NCBI RefSeq assembly: GCF_001632365.1
Contig: NW_024468540.1
Coordinates: forward strand, 62,001 to 126,000
DNA from: Laetiporus sulphureus 93-53
Taxonomy: Eukaryota; Basidiomycota; Agaricomycetes; Polyporales; Laetiporaceae
Reading direction: 5' to 3'
Length of the DNA stretch: 64,000 nucleotides
The notes beneath the pieces were generated by a model. The model saw only the letters and a program-made list of their open reading frames with translations. It was not told the origin of the DNA and searched no databases. This document shows positions 11,635 to 25,000 of the stretch, piece by piece (the first letter of the stretch is position 1; each line of letters begins with the position of its first letter). Position numbers and translations under genes: made by a program.

Positions 11635-14134
11635 GCGTCGTCTGAGTCTCAAGCGGAACCTCGGGCTTCTACGACATCGACTGCGTAGCATGTCTCCCTC
11701 AAGGACAAACTTATGTAGCACGTCTCCCTGCGACTACATTTGTATTTCCTACATTACAGCATCATACCCTTCGCGGATGACTTTTGGCCACACCATGGCC
11801 ACCAGATTGTTCTTCATTTCTCACATGGAGCCAGCAACGTTATCACCGTGGTACGCATTCATAATTTGTCACCGACAGGTTCGTGAAGCCAGGCACATTG
11901 ATAGCGGTGATCCAAAACAGCTTCGGACCCTGGCTGCGTGCAACGGGCGCGGCGCTCGTATACAGACGTGCTCATGCCGAACAGACCGAGCGTGTTCGCC
12001 GTTTCTTCTGACTTCCAACCAAGCTAGAAGAGGTGCCTTCACTTCGCGGTGTCTTGGGAGCCACCGCTGGTGCGGCGTAAATACTGCAAAGGGTTGCCGA
12101 TCATGAGAAGGAAATGCCCTAGTGAGTGAAGATGCCGTGAGTTTGGATGATTGCAGTCAGCAGATGAGGCACGGAGAGCGTAAGCGCGACATTCCATCAT
12201 CGGTCTAGAGGCGCGGCACGCACTCTTCACCCGCCTCATTGTGATACATGCGCCAGAGCTGTAGGAGACTCGCGTACGGCGCCAGGTGTGTTGCACGCTT
12301 CGCGGATGCCGAGCGCCGGCTGTAGGACTTTGACACCGCGTGCTGTTGTGTCCCATGACTTTAACAGACCATTTGACAGCGCGTTTCGCTCGCGAGAATA
12401 CCGCAAATTCCGCCGCTTGACTGGGTGCGTGCGGAAGAAGGTGGGCGAGGCGAGTCATGGGCCTATGAAGCGCGTGCTCGACGGCATCCAATCTTTGCGT
12501 TTGAATGGCAATCTTGGGTCAATGAATGGCGTCGCTGTGAAGGTGGATTCTCATCGTGCAATGAGGCAGCCCGGACCGAGGGGGACCGTGCGTTGGCAGG
12601 AGCGTTTGTACGTCTGCAACATGATCGAGCGTCCTCAGGCTTGCCTGCGGGCGCAAGTTCCGATCAGGATAATTTTCATGAGAGCGATATGCTCCGAGAG
12701 GAACGTGTCTCATGCTCGGGACATAAGACGTTAGATAGGCTGATTGTGTGTGTTGGCATGGGTTCTACATCTGCCCAGAAATAATAGGATCGTAATCAAG
12801 AGCACGACGTGTTATTGTTGCACGCACCGTAATGAAACATGGAGATCATAGTCGTAGAGAGATGTACCAGTCGTCAGGAACAGGGAGAAGGCGTACGTGG
12901 GATGAAGTGTGGAAACGATAGCATGTTCGCGTTTTCCAGAAGGTGGCCACGACCCTGTAAGAATATATCTCATGGACGAAATGAGAGTCGACCAGACGAT
13001 CGATTGCAAGGTACAGCCTGTGTCTGGGTATTGATGTGCGAGGATGAGCGGATTATAACACCGATAATCGCTGATTGTGTGTGCTTTGTGACAGAGTCGA
13101 GTGGTTGATCGACGCCGGTGCAAGTTGGACGAGTACTTCTCATAGGCATGCTATTTCCCTTCACCGGTAAATGGCGGGTCATGCGATACCCTGCCTAAAT
13201 CTTGAATCCCGAGATCACGTTATGATTCCTGGGCCGCGAGCAGAAGACAATGAAACCCCGTATCAAAACTCACCTATTGTATGCGGGGCTTGCCGTTCAA
13301 TAGAGTACTTCGCAAGCGACAAGTGCATCTCCCGAAAATGCCATGAATGCCGTTCCATATCCGCAAACCGGCTGCCCATCGCATTGGACGAGCTGATGGC
13401 AGAGTCAGAATGACAGGCTGCCAGAAGGATCAGCTGTGTTCCATGGACTGGCGAGCCGGCGGAGCACTATACTGAAATCAGATCTGGGGGACGCGAGCCA
13501 CAACGTGGCGATGAATACAATCGAGAAAAGGCACTGCCAAGGTGACATGCTATAGCGACAGTTGTCAGTTGGATAGGCGGGGTCTCTGCGCTGCAATCTC
13601 AGCGAACCTGGTGTAGAAGGAGCAGCGTGTGGCTGCAAGATCGTCTTTATTTATTGATTCCACACGCTTATTTTTAATTTGGGAGCACAGCGTAGTAGTT
13701 CATACACGGATTTGCATCCAGACTCGGAGACTGAACAGGGTGAAAAAGAACACTAGATGAAAATGGTGAGGTGGGCACGAGGCGGTGAGAAACAAACAGA
13801 AACGTTGAAGTCTAAATTGGAGCTATATTCCATTTGTGGGCTGCTGCTGTTCTCTCCGATCCGGGCCAGAAATCTGTCTGCTCTTTCTTTCTCCCTTTAC
13901 GCGACCTAGTCTTTATGTCTCCCGCCTCGGTGAGCTTCTGCCTGTCTCGCTCTGTGTTAGAGCCCCGCGAGCTGTTCGTTCATCGTTCTCATCTGCTCTG
14001 CAGATCCTGGTGGACGAAAAGTTGCCCGTTCTTGTATTCAACTCCAATTCAGTCCGCCACGCAAGCCGGTCAAGCTATTCTTACAGAGTCCGAAGTCTAC
14101 AACTACCATCATCATCGCTAGCCCCGGCAGGATC
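11635..14134. other. gene-poor stretch, no gene recognised
   Basis: About 2.5 kb between Mia40 and the Sec7-domain gene. Overlapping frames of up to 150 residues occur on both strands (for example 12039-12491 minus and 12288-12734 plus). They are mutually exclusive, compositionally odd (Arg/Ser/Cys-rich), lack recognisable motifs, and show no chain of splice sites that I can follow. The last ~350 bases (13,780-14,134) are CT-rich and probably include the leader of the next gene, possibly with a 5' UTR intron. No transposon ends or tandem repeats were noticed. Confidence 0.4.
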
Positions 14135-17100
14135 ATGGAGCCGTCATCTGTCGCCGAGCAGCGAGCGACCGCCATCGCGAAATTGAAACGCGCCGCCTCT
14201 CTTCCGCGCATGAAGGATGGAAGACGGCCCCCGATGCACGTCGAAGCAGTCAGCGAGGGAGAACGAGTAGAGCACGATCGTGGAATAGATGAAGAGAGCG
14301 CTCAGGACTCTCAGGATTCGGACGGGAAGCAGGCGCAGCACGAGGAAAAGGTGGACCAAGGCCCCGGGACCGAAGCACCAAAGGAAGAGGTGAAGCGAGA
14401 AGAGGTCGGTGCACCACCGCCAGAGGCTCCAGCGGCGGAATCCACCCCTGTGCGTGCAAAACGACGCTCACGATCGCGGACACGGTCGAGGGGTTCCAGA
14501 GACATGAAGGGCAAGGCATCAACGAAGGCACCCTCGCATTTCAGCTCGGCAAGTCATACCAACGAATCCTCGGCGGATGAAAACTATACTTCGGCCCCTG
14601 GCGAAGATCCTCCACCTTCTCCTCCCCTCATATCGCCTGTTCCGATACCGTCAGCATTTGCTCTTCCCCCTTCCCGGTTTCTTGCCTCGCCTTTCTTCTA
14701 CCCGGGGACATCATCGACTCCACTGCCTACACTAGATGATATCCAACATGGCATCGCACGGATGGGGTTATACCGGTCAAATAGCGCCGGTGCAGCTCGA
14801 GCGATGGCGATGTCGAAGCTCACGGGCGGGCGGGAGCCCGTGGACATGTCCTTCATCTCGCCGTCTCCTACACCGCCTCCGGGCGGTGCACGGCTGCAGC
14901 GAAACAACACAGTTGCCGGAGGTGAGCGGATAGCTGCACGCCGGCTGATGTTGCATCGGCTAGGGAACAGGATCAACCTAGCCGACGGCGACCAGACCAG
15001 TGGAGGGGAGGAGGTTGCAGCGCCGACAATACCACCTAAGCGTAGACGGCGCAGATCAAGACGCTCATCGCGTGCGTCGACGGTGGTTGATGACCGTGAA
15101 GAGCGGGAGCCGGCTTCGACTGCACCCACGACTCCCAATGTACCATCCACGCCTTTGCCACAGCCACCGCCGTTATACAATCCACCTGAACCACCCCGTC
15201 TTCCATCTTCTCCTCGGGCGACTAATGGAGATGCTGGGCGCGTGTCACCGCTTGCGAAAGCCAACGGGAATGCAGCTTATACTTATGAGAAACCCACCCT
15301 TCATCGAGGAGTGGTTGTTGAGGATGAGGACGATGTCCCTCAACACCTCTCACCTCGGCGTCCTCTTCCGCAACCACCCACGCCTGGTCGCGGCTTTACG
15401 CAGCTTCCCAATGTGCGACTTCCACTTGCTGCAGACGCTGCGACCAGCAGCAGTCCCACTGAGTCTGCGACGTCTGCAACCACTGTCCCGGTTTACCTCT
15501 CGCGCAATACTGGATTATCCTCTCGAGACGCGTTTCCTGCGAGCCCATTCGCCACGCCTTTGAGGGAGAAGCAATATCTGGACGAGGACGAAGAACAGGT
15601 GGTTTATCAAGAGGCGAGGAGTAGGTCGCGGTTGGCCCATGAGCGTGACCGTGAAAACGAGAAAAGCTGGGTGGCTGATTCCTGTGCGTAGTCCAACTTG
15701 TAATCCGACGCGACCACATATACTGACGAACGCTACAGTACCCGTCCGACGAATGCCTGTCGACGATGATGAGGACGACGATATCGAGGACGATGTTCGG
15801 GAGCCGGAACCAGAGGTCGAGGGTGGTGATGAGCGTCCCTCCGCTGAAAACTCCGATCGCCATTCAAATCGAAGCTATCCTCGTACATCTCCTCATCCTC
15901 CACCACGACCGGATCTGGTTGTAGAGCTCGAAACATCGCCAGAGCCTACCCTCGCGAACGGCCCTCCCTCGCCCATATCTCCTATCATTCCGCTCACGTC
16001 TGCAGCCAGGGATGCTCCAGCTGGTAGGCCAACATCTCCGATCACATATCCGACTCGCTTGTCGGTGGTGCCGAGCCAGTCAGATCGGTCCCCATCCAAC
16101 ACGGACTTCCCCGAGTGGGAGGACCAGCGGGCCACCCTGACAGACTCGACCATGAAGCGGGCCGCGGAGTCCACGAGCACATGGGAGAAGGTCAAGAACA
16201 CGTTCTCGCTCAGCAGGAGCGGCTCGGTGAATGGCCGGAGATCTCGCGCGAACAGCACTGGCATCCGGGACAGAAGGAACAATACGGACTCGAGCGTCAG
16301 CCGGGAGAGTCGTACGAGTCTCACAAAGGAGAAAGGAGACCAGAGCCACGAGATACAGGTGCCCTCTGCATCGACGTCTATTGTCTCTCTGCCTATGGCA
16401 GCGTCGACCCACTCTGGGGTATCACCTGCCACTCCGAACGATTTGGCGGTGCAGTACAATTTCGAGTCAAATTCCAAGTTGTTCCCTTTCCCAGGCATCA
16501 AGGAGTTGGAGGAGCAACGCAACCGCGCAAGGGGCCTGTCGCAGTCGACATCGAATCCCGATATCGCGTCTGCTGGCGGGATGGGCACAGAAGCCACGTC
16601 GAGCTCAGGCTCATCCAATACAGCCACACGGGGTGTTGAAGCTAATAGAGAGCGCAAGCTGTCTCACCAGGCATCAGACAGCCGCCTTTTGCCGAAATTC
16701 AACACGGTGACTTCTCCGCCTCCCATAACGGCGGTATCGTCATCGAACTCGCAAGGAGACCAATTCAGCATGCACCCGACGGCTTCTGATGCGAGCACTA
16801 CGGGATCCCTGAAGCTGCCCATGAATCGTGAGGGAGTGAAGAAGTGGCTAAATGCGAAAAGGAAGTTGTTCCCAACCCATACATCGCCGGTCCAGATTCC
16901 CGGAGCATCAACTTCTCCTAGTGCGGAGTCCCGTCCGCAGATGGGCAACAAGAAGCCATCTCTTTCAGACCTGTTGCTAGGTCGGAAAGAGATGGAGCTC
17001 GCTACGGAGTGGGAGGAGCCCAGTCCGGAAACGGCGCGTACCCCGAGCAGTGCTCCTAGCAGCGCGACGGTTGGCGTCAACACTGCGACCGCAGAGGAGA

Positions 17101-19337
17101 GGAAATTGACCGGTGTCCAAGTGCGAACAGAGGTGTTGGCAAGATTGGATACTGTTCCAGAGCCAGTTCTCCCCGTCAGAGCGGAGGTCGATGTACTAAC
17201 CCGGACAAATGGTGTAATATCGCCTCCTTCCATGCTAGACTTTTCCAACTCCTATAGCTCACCGCCCGAACTGCTGTCATCCACAACTCCCGACCCACAG
17301 TCATCTTTGGAGGAATACACCAATCATTCGACGTCGGAGTCATATTCCGCGTCGATCTCATCTTCTCACCGATCCCCGGAACTACCAAGCAATGAAGCGT
17401 CACAAAGCGTGATTGTGTTGGAACGTCTCGATGAGATTCTCGGGAGAGGATCGAAAAGCTCGCCGTGGCCTAACACGATCGATGAACCGCCAAGGAAATT
17501 GATTCTCTCATCGCCTGTACTACAAGTTGCAAATGCAAACACGGTGAAAGATCGATTCTTGTTCCTCTTCGATGACATTCTGGTGATTGCCAAGCCCATC
17601 GTGCAAGACTCGGACGCGCTTTTGGAAACCATGAAACCTAGCCCTTTGGATAGGAAATTCATTGTGAAGAGTGTGTGTCAACTTCGTCAGCTCCGGCTCA
17701 GCAGCGATCGCGATGAATCTCGCGGCAAGGTGCCAGTGAACGCGAATCCGACAAAGCATCCAGTGATCCGCAGCTTCGTGCATCAATTTGCCAAAGATCC
17801 CGAACATGCTATCACCGCTCTCTTTAGCAAGACGACATGCAGCAGGGATGACCACATCGCTTTGGGTCAGTTGCTCTTTAGGACACTGGACCTAGATAGG
17901 ATGAGGTTAGGGGAGTATCTAGCGCGACGGTCGTCCAAGGTCGTCATGAAGGCATACGTGGATAGCTTCGGACTTACGGGCGTGAGGGTTGACAAGGCAT
18001 TCCGAGTCTATTTGCAGTCCATATGCATCCCGGCAAAGGTGGGGGCACTTGAATACCTCTTAGACTCGTTTGCCAGCCGTTGGTATGAAGCCAATGCGGG
18101 GATCGTTGCCTATGACAGAGACCTTGCCATACGGATTGTGCGTGCCATTGTGCAGCTCAACGAGGTCATGCATGGCAGCATTGCGGACGAGCCCGGGATG
18201 ACGGGTTATCCCAAGCGAAACATTATCTCTCAGGACTTCATCACTAGCTTCAGACGGTTTGACCCAAGAAGTCTTGTCTCCGATGACCTGTTAGACAAGA
18301 TATATGCATCAATCCGTCGTGAACGGCTGTCACAAGCTCGCGGACCCACCTCCGCCACCGACCCTCCTGACATTCCGATCACCATCAAACGTCCCCTCCC
18401 CTCCCGCCTGACATATCGTGTGCAGTCGGAGCCGATCGTCATGCGCATACCTCATCCAGATTCGCACTTGACCATCCAGCTCTTTGGTCAGGACTTGGTG
18501 TTTGATCCGCCTGTGCTCAACTTCTCTAAGTCTTCCGAGGCGTCCTTCCGTGTGATTGGTACTTCATTAGGCTCGAAATCTATCATTATGTGGCGTTCGG
18601 GACCAAACGCACTCCTCTACTCTGGACTTCCTTTCGGCAATCCTTTAGTAGTCGAACGAGCCTTCATGCGGAACACCTTCCAGGTCGCGTTCCTCAACCA
18701 CACTGGAATGAAGCGACGGTATATGTTCAGCGTTGACGATCCTTTGATCCGACACCAGTGGACTGTCTCGCTGAGACAACAAATCGACATCGCGTCTTTG
18801 CAACCATCTCCGGGCAGCGCGTCAGGATCATCGGCCAAGGAACGACTAGCCCATGAGAATCTTGCGTTCAAAGTCTTGGAGGAGACTCTCATCCAGCCCG
18901 AGGAGGATGATTACCCTACACCGTTATCACCGGTGGATCAGGCATTTGCACGTCTCGTCGGTGCATCATCATCGCGACACGGAGCTCATGCGAGCATCTC
19001 GAGCACCAGGGCTCTGTTCGCTCCCCCCAATGGTTCCGGGGTCTCGGGTAATAGGCGGCGAGGCAACGGCCCTCATGTCCGGTCAAAGTCTCGGAGTCAA
19101 GTGTACCATCGCCACGGGCCCGGCAAGCTTGAGCACGATCTGAGTGATAGTCCCGACTTCCGCAGTGACGACGATCAACTCCAGCGCGAAGCATCTAGTC
19201 AATCGCATCAGCAACGGCTGTGGAGCGGACGCGATCTGGAGATTGTCTGTCGCCACAACAGCATGATCGCGCCAGTGCTGGCGTATTTGCAGACTGATAG
19301 AAGCGATCATGACCGAACCAACGGCACTATATCATAG
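14135..19337 (+). CDS. PH-Sec7-PH protein, ArfGEF-like with substituted glutamic finger
   Basis: Large scaffold related to fungal Arf guanine-nucleotide exchange factors of the Syt1/Yel1 kind. Two exons, 14135..15683 and 15739..19337, give 1715 residues. The first ~1100 residues are Pro/Ser/Arg-rich and look disordered. A PH-like segment (DRFLFLFDDILVIAKP) lies near residue 1120. The Sec7 region covers roughly 1190-1385 (GEYLARRSSK, KAYVDSFGLTG, DSFASRWYEAN). A second PH-like region (around 1450-1540) includes RYMFSVDDPLIRHQW. Active Sec7 domains carry LPGEAQKIDR. Here the aligned segment is IPAKVGALEY, so the catalytic Glu is Lys1283 (codon 18036-18038). The MLNTDLHN motif is also degraded (QLNEVMHGS). 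Exchange activity is therefore doubtful, while membrane binding may remain. Confidence 0.85.
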
Positions 19338-20103
19338 ACGGATGTCGTCGTGGAGCCCTCTCGCTGTACCCGTACGTTTAGTTCATCTGTCTGCATCGCT
19401 CTGGCTGATTCAAGATTTTCTAGACCCCCCTCTTTTTCAGCTTTGAGTTACTGCTATCGTCTTGTATATCATCTGCTGTCACCCTCGGACTCACTACGCT
19501 TGTTAAGATACATCCGCGTTCGTTAAAGTTCTGTCCTATGTGGAAGTAATATGTCCTCTCTCTTATGTTTAATGACTGCACCATCTGTACGTCTCGCATG
19601 TAACATGTTAATTATCCCTTCAGATCCCTTGTTGCGCCTTCTTAAGTACTTCCCAATGATTTTCTCCTTCATGACGGCTCATGTTGCGAATTCGACGCGT
19701 TGGAACACGGCCACGTGATCGCGTAGTAATGTGCTGCGGCCACATCAGTCTCACTTCCGCAAGCTCTCCATATGTTCGTGAACACACCGCTTTCCTGCAA
19801 AACAAATGCTGCATTTTCCAGGCGTTTTGGGACATGCATAATCTCTCCTACAGTCGTCCAGCTGCGTCAAATCACAGGCGCTGGTGGATCGCATAAGTCG
19901 CAAATCGCCGGTTGCGAAGAAGTTGGAACGAGAGACAAAAAGATGCTCTCACGAGATCAATCAAGTCGCGGCATTGAGATCTGTAACCATCGAAAAGGTA
20001 GCATTGACGGATAGACGGACTGAAATAACATACTATCAAGACAATGGACGCTCGAGCCTAACGACTGAAACACTGTGTAATGGTATAATGCGCTCGACGC
20101 ACT
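19338..20103. other. intergenic between convergent genes
   Basis: Holds the 3' ends of the plus-strand Sec7-domain gene and the minus-strand flavin-reductase gene. It is T-rich just after the stop, with no supported gene. Small frames at 19620-20014 have no splice or motif support. Confidence 0.45.
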
Positions 20104-21273
20104 CTAGAGCTTGCTTTTCGCCTGCAACACCTCCGTTACCTCCTCCTTCTTCTGCGCCCACATCGGGATTGGAATGTCGATACCGTCACCAAGACGAGCG
20201 TATGTGAACATCCCGAGACGCGACATTGGCCGCAGCTTTGCGGGGTCGACGTTTACGCCGTCTGAGGACAGGACGGCGTTGCGAACGTGCATCAGTTTGA
20301 TGCTTCCCATGATGAACGTGTTGGTCATCTCAGGGCCGTAATTCGAGTAGAGATCATGCGAGTGGAAGAGCTACAAAAGGATCGGTAAGCAGATCTGCAG
20401 TTTGGGGATAACCCTATTCTCACCTCGCATTCGAAACTGATGGCGCTTTCTTTTACTCGTGCAGGCTTGATCAGCGTCTTGATAGCGAGATGTTACCATC
20501 AGCCAATGAGGGAGGCGAAATAGGATGATATTGACGTACACTCGGTACTGGTGTGAGCCCGCTGACTAGCCATTCGTCTACCTCCGGAGGAGCATCAATC
20601 GAGCAAGCATTCGCCGCGTCAAGGAAAGGCTCGCTGATGATATTAACCGTGAAGGTCTTGGTAGCAAGTATGTTGTCTCGCGTGTTCTTGCCGATCCCCT
20701 GGAAGATCGCGAACGACACGCCGACCATCGGAGGATCATGAGCAAGCTATGAAAGCGGACGTCAACTTCCTGTTCCGGAAGGACGATCAAGCGTCATACC
20801 AGGGAGAAGTAGCTGTTCGGAAGAAGCGGTGATCAATGATCTGCAGAACACCCGAACTGCCCTGGATCGTACCTCATGGGTGCAAGGTTTGGAACGCCAT
20901 CCGCTGATAACGAAGAGATAAAGGCGATTGGGCGAGGGATTATTGAGCTTGTAAGCAGGAAGTACACGTCCCTATTACCTCAACATCAGGTGAATCCAGC
21001 CTCGAAGGTGAGCCTTAGCACTCACTTGCCGTGCGTCTCCTTCAGCGTGTAGCTCTTCCAGCCCAGCTTCTCGTCTTCCTTCCATTGCTTGGCCATTTCA
21101 CTGGACTCCGGTGAAAGACCTTCTCCCCACTTCCATCCAGGATTGGGACTTTGCGTCAGCTTGAACGATGGCGCTGAGTTGAATTTTGGCAGGCCAGACT
21201 CAGAACCTCGAGCCGAGGATGTGCCAAACGAGCGAATGAAGCGACTCGACGCTGAGAGGAGGCGTTGGAACAT
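20104..21273 (-). CDS. flavin reductase-like domain protein
   Basis: FMN-binding protein of the flavin-reductase-like family, in which fungal members are mostly uncharacterised oxidoreductases. It starts at 21273 with a basic, Ser-rich, presequence-like N-terminus (MFQRLLSASSRFIRSFGTSS), so mitochondrial targeting is possible. After the first intron the family core appears: IIPRPIAFISSLSADGVPN, then LAPM, a small SYFSL exon, and AHDPPMVGVSF. It continues KNTRDNILATKTFTVNIIS, the substrate-side loop DEWLVSGLTPV, and the C-terminal part FECELFHSHDLY. It ends KSKL at TAG 20104-20106. Introns are short and GT-AG. It is transcribed in the same direction as the Zn2Cys6 regulator upstream. Confidence 0.85.
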
Positions 21274-22022
21274 TGTGGAGTTCTCAAAGCAGGCGTGAGC
21301 TAGGGTTCCAAGAACTGAACTTCTCCGTTGCCCTGCGTTCTTCTAAGTAGCGGAGGGACCTCGGGAAAAGCCATTCCTCCATTCGATACGCACACGGGAC
21401 TCGAGTCGGACGGGCGCCGTGGGTGCTCTGATCTACGTCTCCGGTTCAAGCGAGTGACACCAGCTGGGCTGGCGTGCGTCCTACTTTTAGTCAGTGTGAA
21501 ATGCACTGTCATGGCACCCCGGTATGCATCAGGCACTGTATATTAATTCATGTGCTCTCGCGCACTGAAAAGGCATGGAGGGTCAATTTGAGATCTGCAA
21601 AGTAAAGACACAGTGTCAGGAGCCGTCTGAACAGATCGACGCGAAATGCCGGCACTGAGTAAGTCATGAGTAAGGTTTTCTCAAAAGATGACCAAGGAGG
21701 ATAAAACGAGCCGGCAATCGCTTGCATTGTCCAATCGGATAGTGATGAGCCAGTCAGCGGTAGCATACCCGCATTTCCGTGAGAATATTAACGTTGGGAA
21801 CGATCCCACCCAACTACGCTGGCAGGTTTCCGGTGAGATACTGCGGGTCGGGTGCGTGAACTGCCGCTATTGAGTTTGCATGCGTCAGTACAGGCTCGAG
21901 AAACTCGATGAGAAGAAATGGGGATTCAGGCACGATCGTGGAGAAACGAAGACATGAGGCAGCTTGATCTAGTGTATGAGTCGTCATAATAGATGATGCA
22001 CAGTTACAGACCACTGGGGTTT
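21274..22022. other. intergenic
   Basis: About 750 bases between two minus-strand genes, holding the 3' end of the Zn2Cys6 regulator and the promoter of the flavin-reductase gene. No supported gene seen. Confidence 0.4.
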
Positions 22023-25000
22023 CTATCGAGGAAGGAAAGCAGATGGGAAATGCAGGACAGGGTCCCTAATTCCGTGCAGAAAGTCCGGCGACAGATGCTG
22101 TTGACCGAACGTGAAAGACTGGGAAGGAATCGCCAGGTAGGGATTGTACTCCTCTTGGTTTTGAGTCCAAGGGACGTTCTCAGAGGCCGATACTGCAGGC
22201 CACCAATCGTAGCTAGGCATAATGGGGGCCGCAGGTGTCGGAAAAGGAATGCCCGGATCAAAGAAATCTGCGAGAAGGCTGGCGTGGAGATCTTGCACGC
22301 TGTCTCGAGACTGATTGTTGGTCTGCGGAGTCGCATACGAGTGACGGACGTCGGATGTAGCTGGGGGCACAGTGGGTACGACCAGTGCTTGATAGTCTTG
22401 TTGATGTGATTGAGACATGCGTTCCGTATCAGGCATGTTCTCAGCGGGTCGCTTCCGAGAGGGGCCGACAGAGGTACCCAAATCCAAATTAAAGTGAACG
22501 CTGGCACCGCGGAGCAAATCCCCCACTCGAGCCGCCATAGGCCACACACCCTGGAAGAAATCTCCCAGATTAAACGGCGTCACTACATAAGCTGCGAAAC
22601 ATACTCTCATATGGTCACATGCAGCGATGCAATCTCGTAGGCCCAGCATGGCTCGAGGCTCTGAATGTCGATGCTTCACTGCATATCCACAGGCGATGCG
22701 CTCAGGAATTATCCATGTTCTGTTCTGTATGATAGGACGGCTCACGCGTAATTATGTGCATGATTCTGGAGACATCTCAGTACCGATCTTCAATTCATAC
22801 ATAATTCACGTACCCTGCACTTTGCAAATACGTCGTGAAGAAGGGCGATCCCCACTTCAAGTCATAATTTTGATGGTAAAACGTGGCTACATATCTTGTA
22901 TCAGCATTTTATCGAGGATGTCGGCCTCGGAGAATCTGTTTACCGAAAGTGGCAATATGAGAAGCAGCACTTTGACAATAATCAAGTGATTTCCAAGGGA
23001 TAGCGTCGGCATGATTTGATGACGGCCTGGGCGACGTGCTCAAGCTTGAACATGTCTATCAGCTTTTTTTGCTCATGAAAATTGCTGCTACATACTCGAA
23101 ATTCTTCGGTATGCTTCCACAGAAGCAGGTAAGTAATGAAATTATGAAAAGATCGACATGGTTGCACTCACAATGGTCTGTGGAGATAAAGCATGACAGC
23201 CCAGTATTGACAATGTAGCGTCAGAATGTGCGGTGCCGGACAAGGCTTCTTACTGGTGGATGAGAATTTCAGCGGCTCCGGTAGGTTGATAGACCAGTTC
23301 ATCAAGCGCGTGTGGAGTTCTTCCATAATCTGACGCCGTGGCAATGTGGAGACACGCGTGACAGGATATATCTTCTCTATCACTTGTTCGTGGATGACCG
23401 CTGCACGCAATTGCGGACAATTGAGTCAGCAAGAGTGATCTTCCAGAGGAAGATCACGACGCACACAGGGATGCAGTTTCACGGAAAAAGCTAGATGACC
23501 TGGCAGGCGCGGGAGGGATCGCGTGACCAGAGCTGTTGGTATGTAAAGCAATCCACTGTTCTTCTGCGTCACGCTGGAACCATGAATTGTTTTAGTTCCC
23601 CCCCCCCCCCCTCGTGCAAGCAATATCATGCGCACCTCACTAACCTCCGGTAGAGGCGTGGAGAAGTCACCTTCATGGATAGCCATCGGTCGCCCTTATG
23701 GCACTTAATTTCAGCAAGGCAGCGATTGCATTGAAGGCACACATACCAAGAGTCTGCGCTGAATACCTGACCCAACACCACGATGAGCGTGCGTTAACGT
23801 CCACTCATGGATTACTCGTCTCACCTATCAGCCAGACAGCATGCCCACCAGATGCGTCTCCGGATGCTGTTCTCCTTGGCCGTGAATAGCTCTTCTCCGT
23901 GGTTTTGCCACTTCTCGGAATTACGGTTAAGTCCTAGGTCATAGGCCTTGCGAAAGTGCCGTGCTGAGTTTCACGGGTCATACACGTAATCCACTTGAAA
24001 CATACCATCCTAACAGCCATCCCTGTTCGTGTAAAAATGGGTTTCAGTGTGTCGGTCAACAACCATTAATTTCACATGCACTCTCGAGCCACAAGCAACG
24101 TCCCATTCACAGTACACGCACTAGCCAGCTATGCACTGTGATCGATGCAAAGGCACGCCAGAGTGAATTCTCCTAACCCTTCACGATTTTTAGCATATAT
24201 CACGCTGTTAGCGATCACGTCTGTCTTTGCATCGATCATCGTGCATAGTTAAAACGCAAAATCTATCATGTCTACTAAGCCAAAGTTCTGTCCCAAACTC
24301 ACCTACGTGTAGCCATCCTTCTTCAAGACTTCCTGGATCCGAAAGGTAAATGTCAAAGCGTTTGTATTTATTCGACACCCACCTATACCAAGCTCCCGCA
24401 CACCAAGCAAGATCAGTGCCTGTACGGTCGACGTCCGGCTCTCTTGGTACATCTTGTCTACGCATTTGGTGAACATGAGCGGATCCTCACTAACCAAGAA
24501 CAGCATGACATTCGGAACTCACCAAGTACCTTGCGTGCACTTATCGCATACTGTGCGGCGAGCTTCGGGTCCTCAGGCTGTTGAGCAAACGCAAACATAG
24601 CAAACAGCAGCAATTCTGACAGCTTCTGCATGCGTTCGGGCTTTAATGGTAGCAAGCTTTCGTCAATCCTCGAGTTGCTGCTCTCGTGTTGATATCCTCG
24701 CTTGCTGACCGCGTGATGAGTCAGTGGGATGAATGCGATAGACAATGAGCGGCCAACTTCGCTTCATACTGCTCCACGAATGCCTCCTTGTCAATCACGG
24801 GGAACGCCGAATTGATATATGTGAAGTACATTTCCACCAGCTCATCTTGGACGCTGTAAGAAGGCAGTCGGATGTCGGCATCGCCGCGTCTATCATTAGC
24901 GTTTGTGCTCTCGGTTGGGAGACCACCTGGCCATAACTTCGACATTGGGAAGTTCCAGATCCCACCGACGTTGCGGGCATCCCATCGTTTGTCCCTAGCT

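Noticed and set aside
12039..12784. Overlapping frames of 119-150 codons on both strands
   Set aside because: They exclude one another, are rich in Arg, Ser and Cys, show no motif, and do not connect by splicing.
23597..23609. Run of about 13 C
   Set aside because: A simple homopolymer in an intron of the Zn2Cys6 regulator; no function inferred, though its length may be miscalled.
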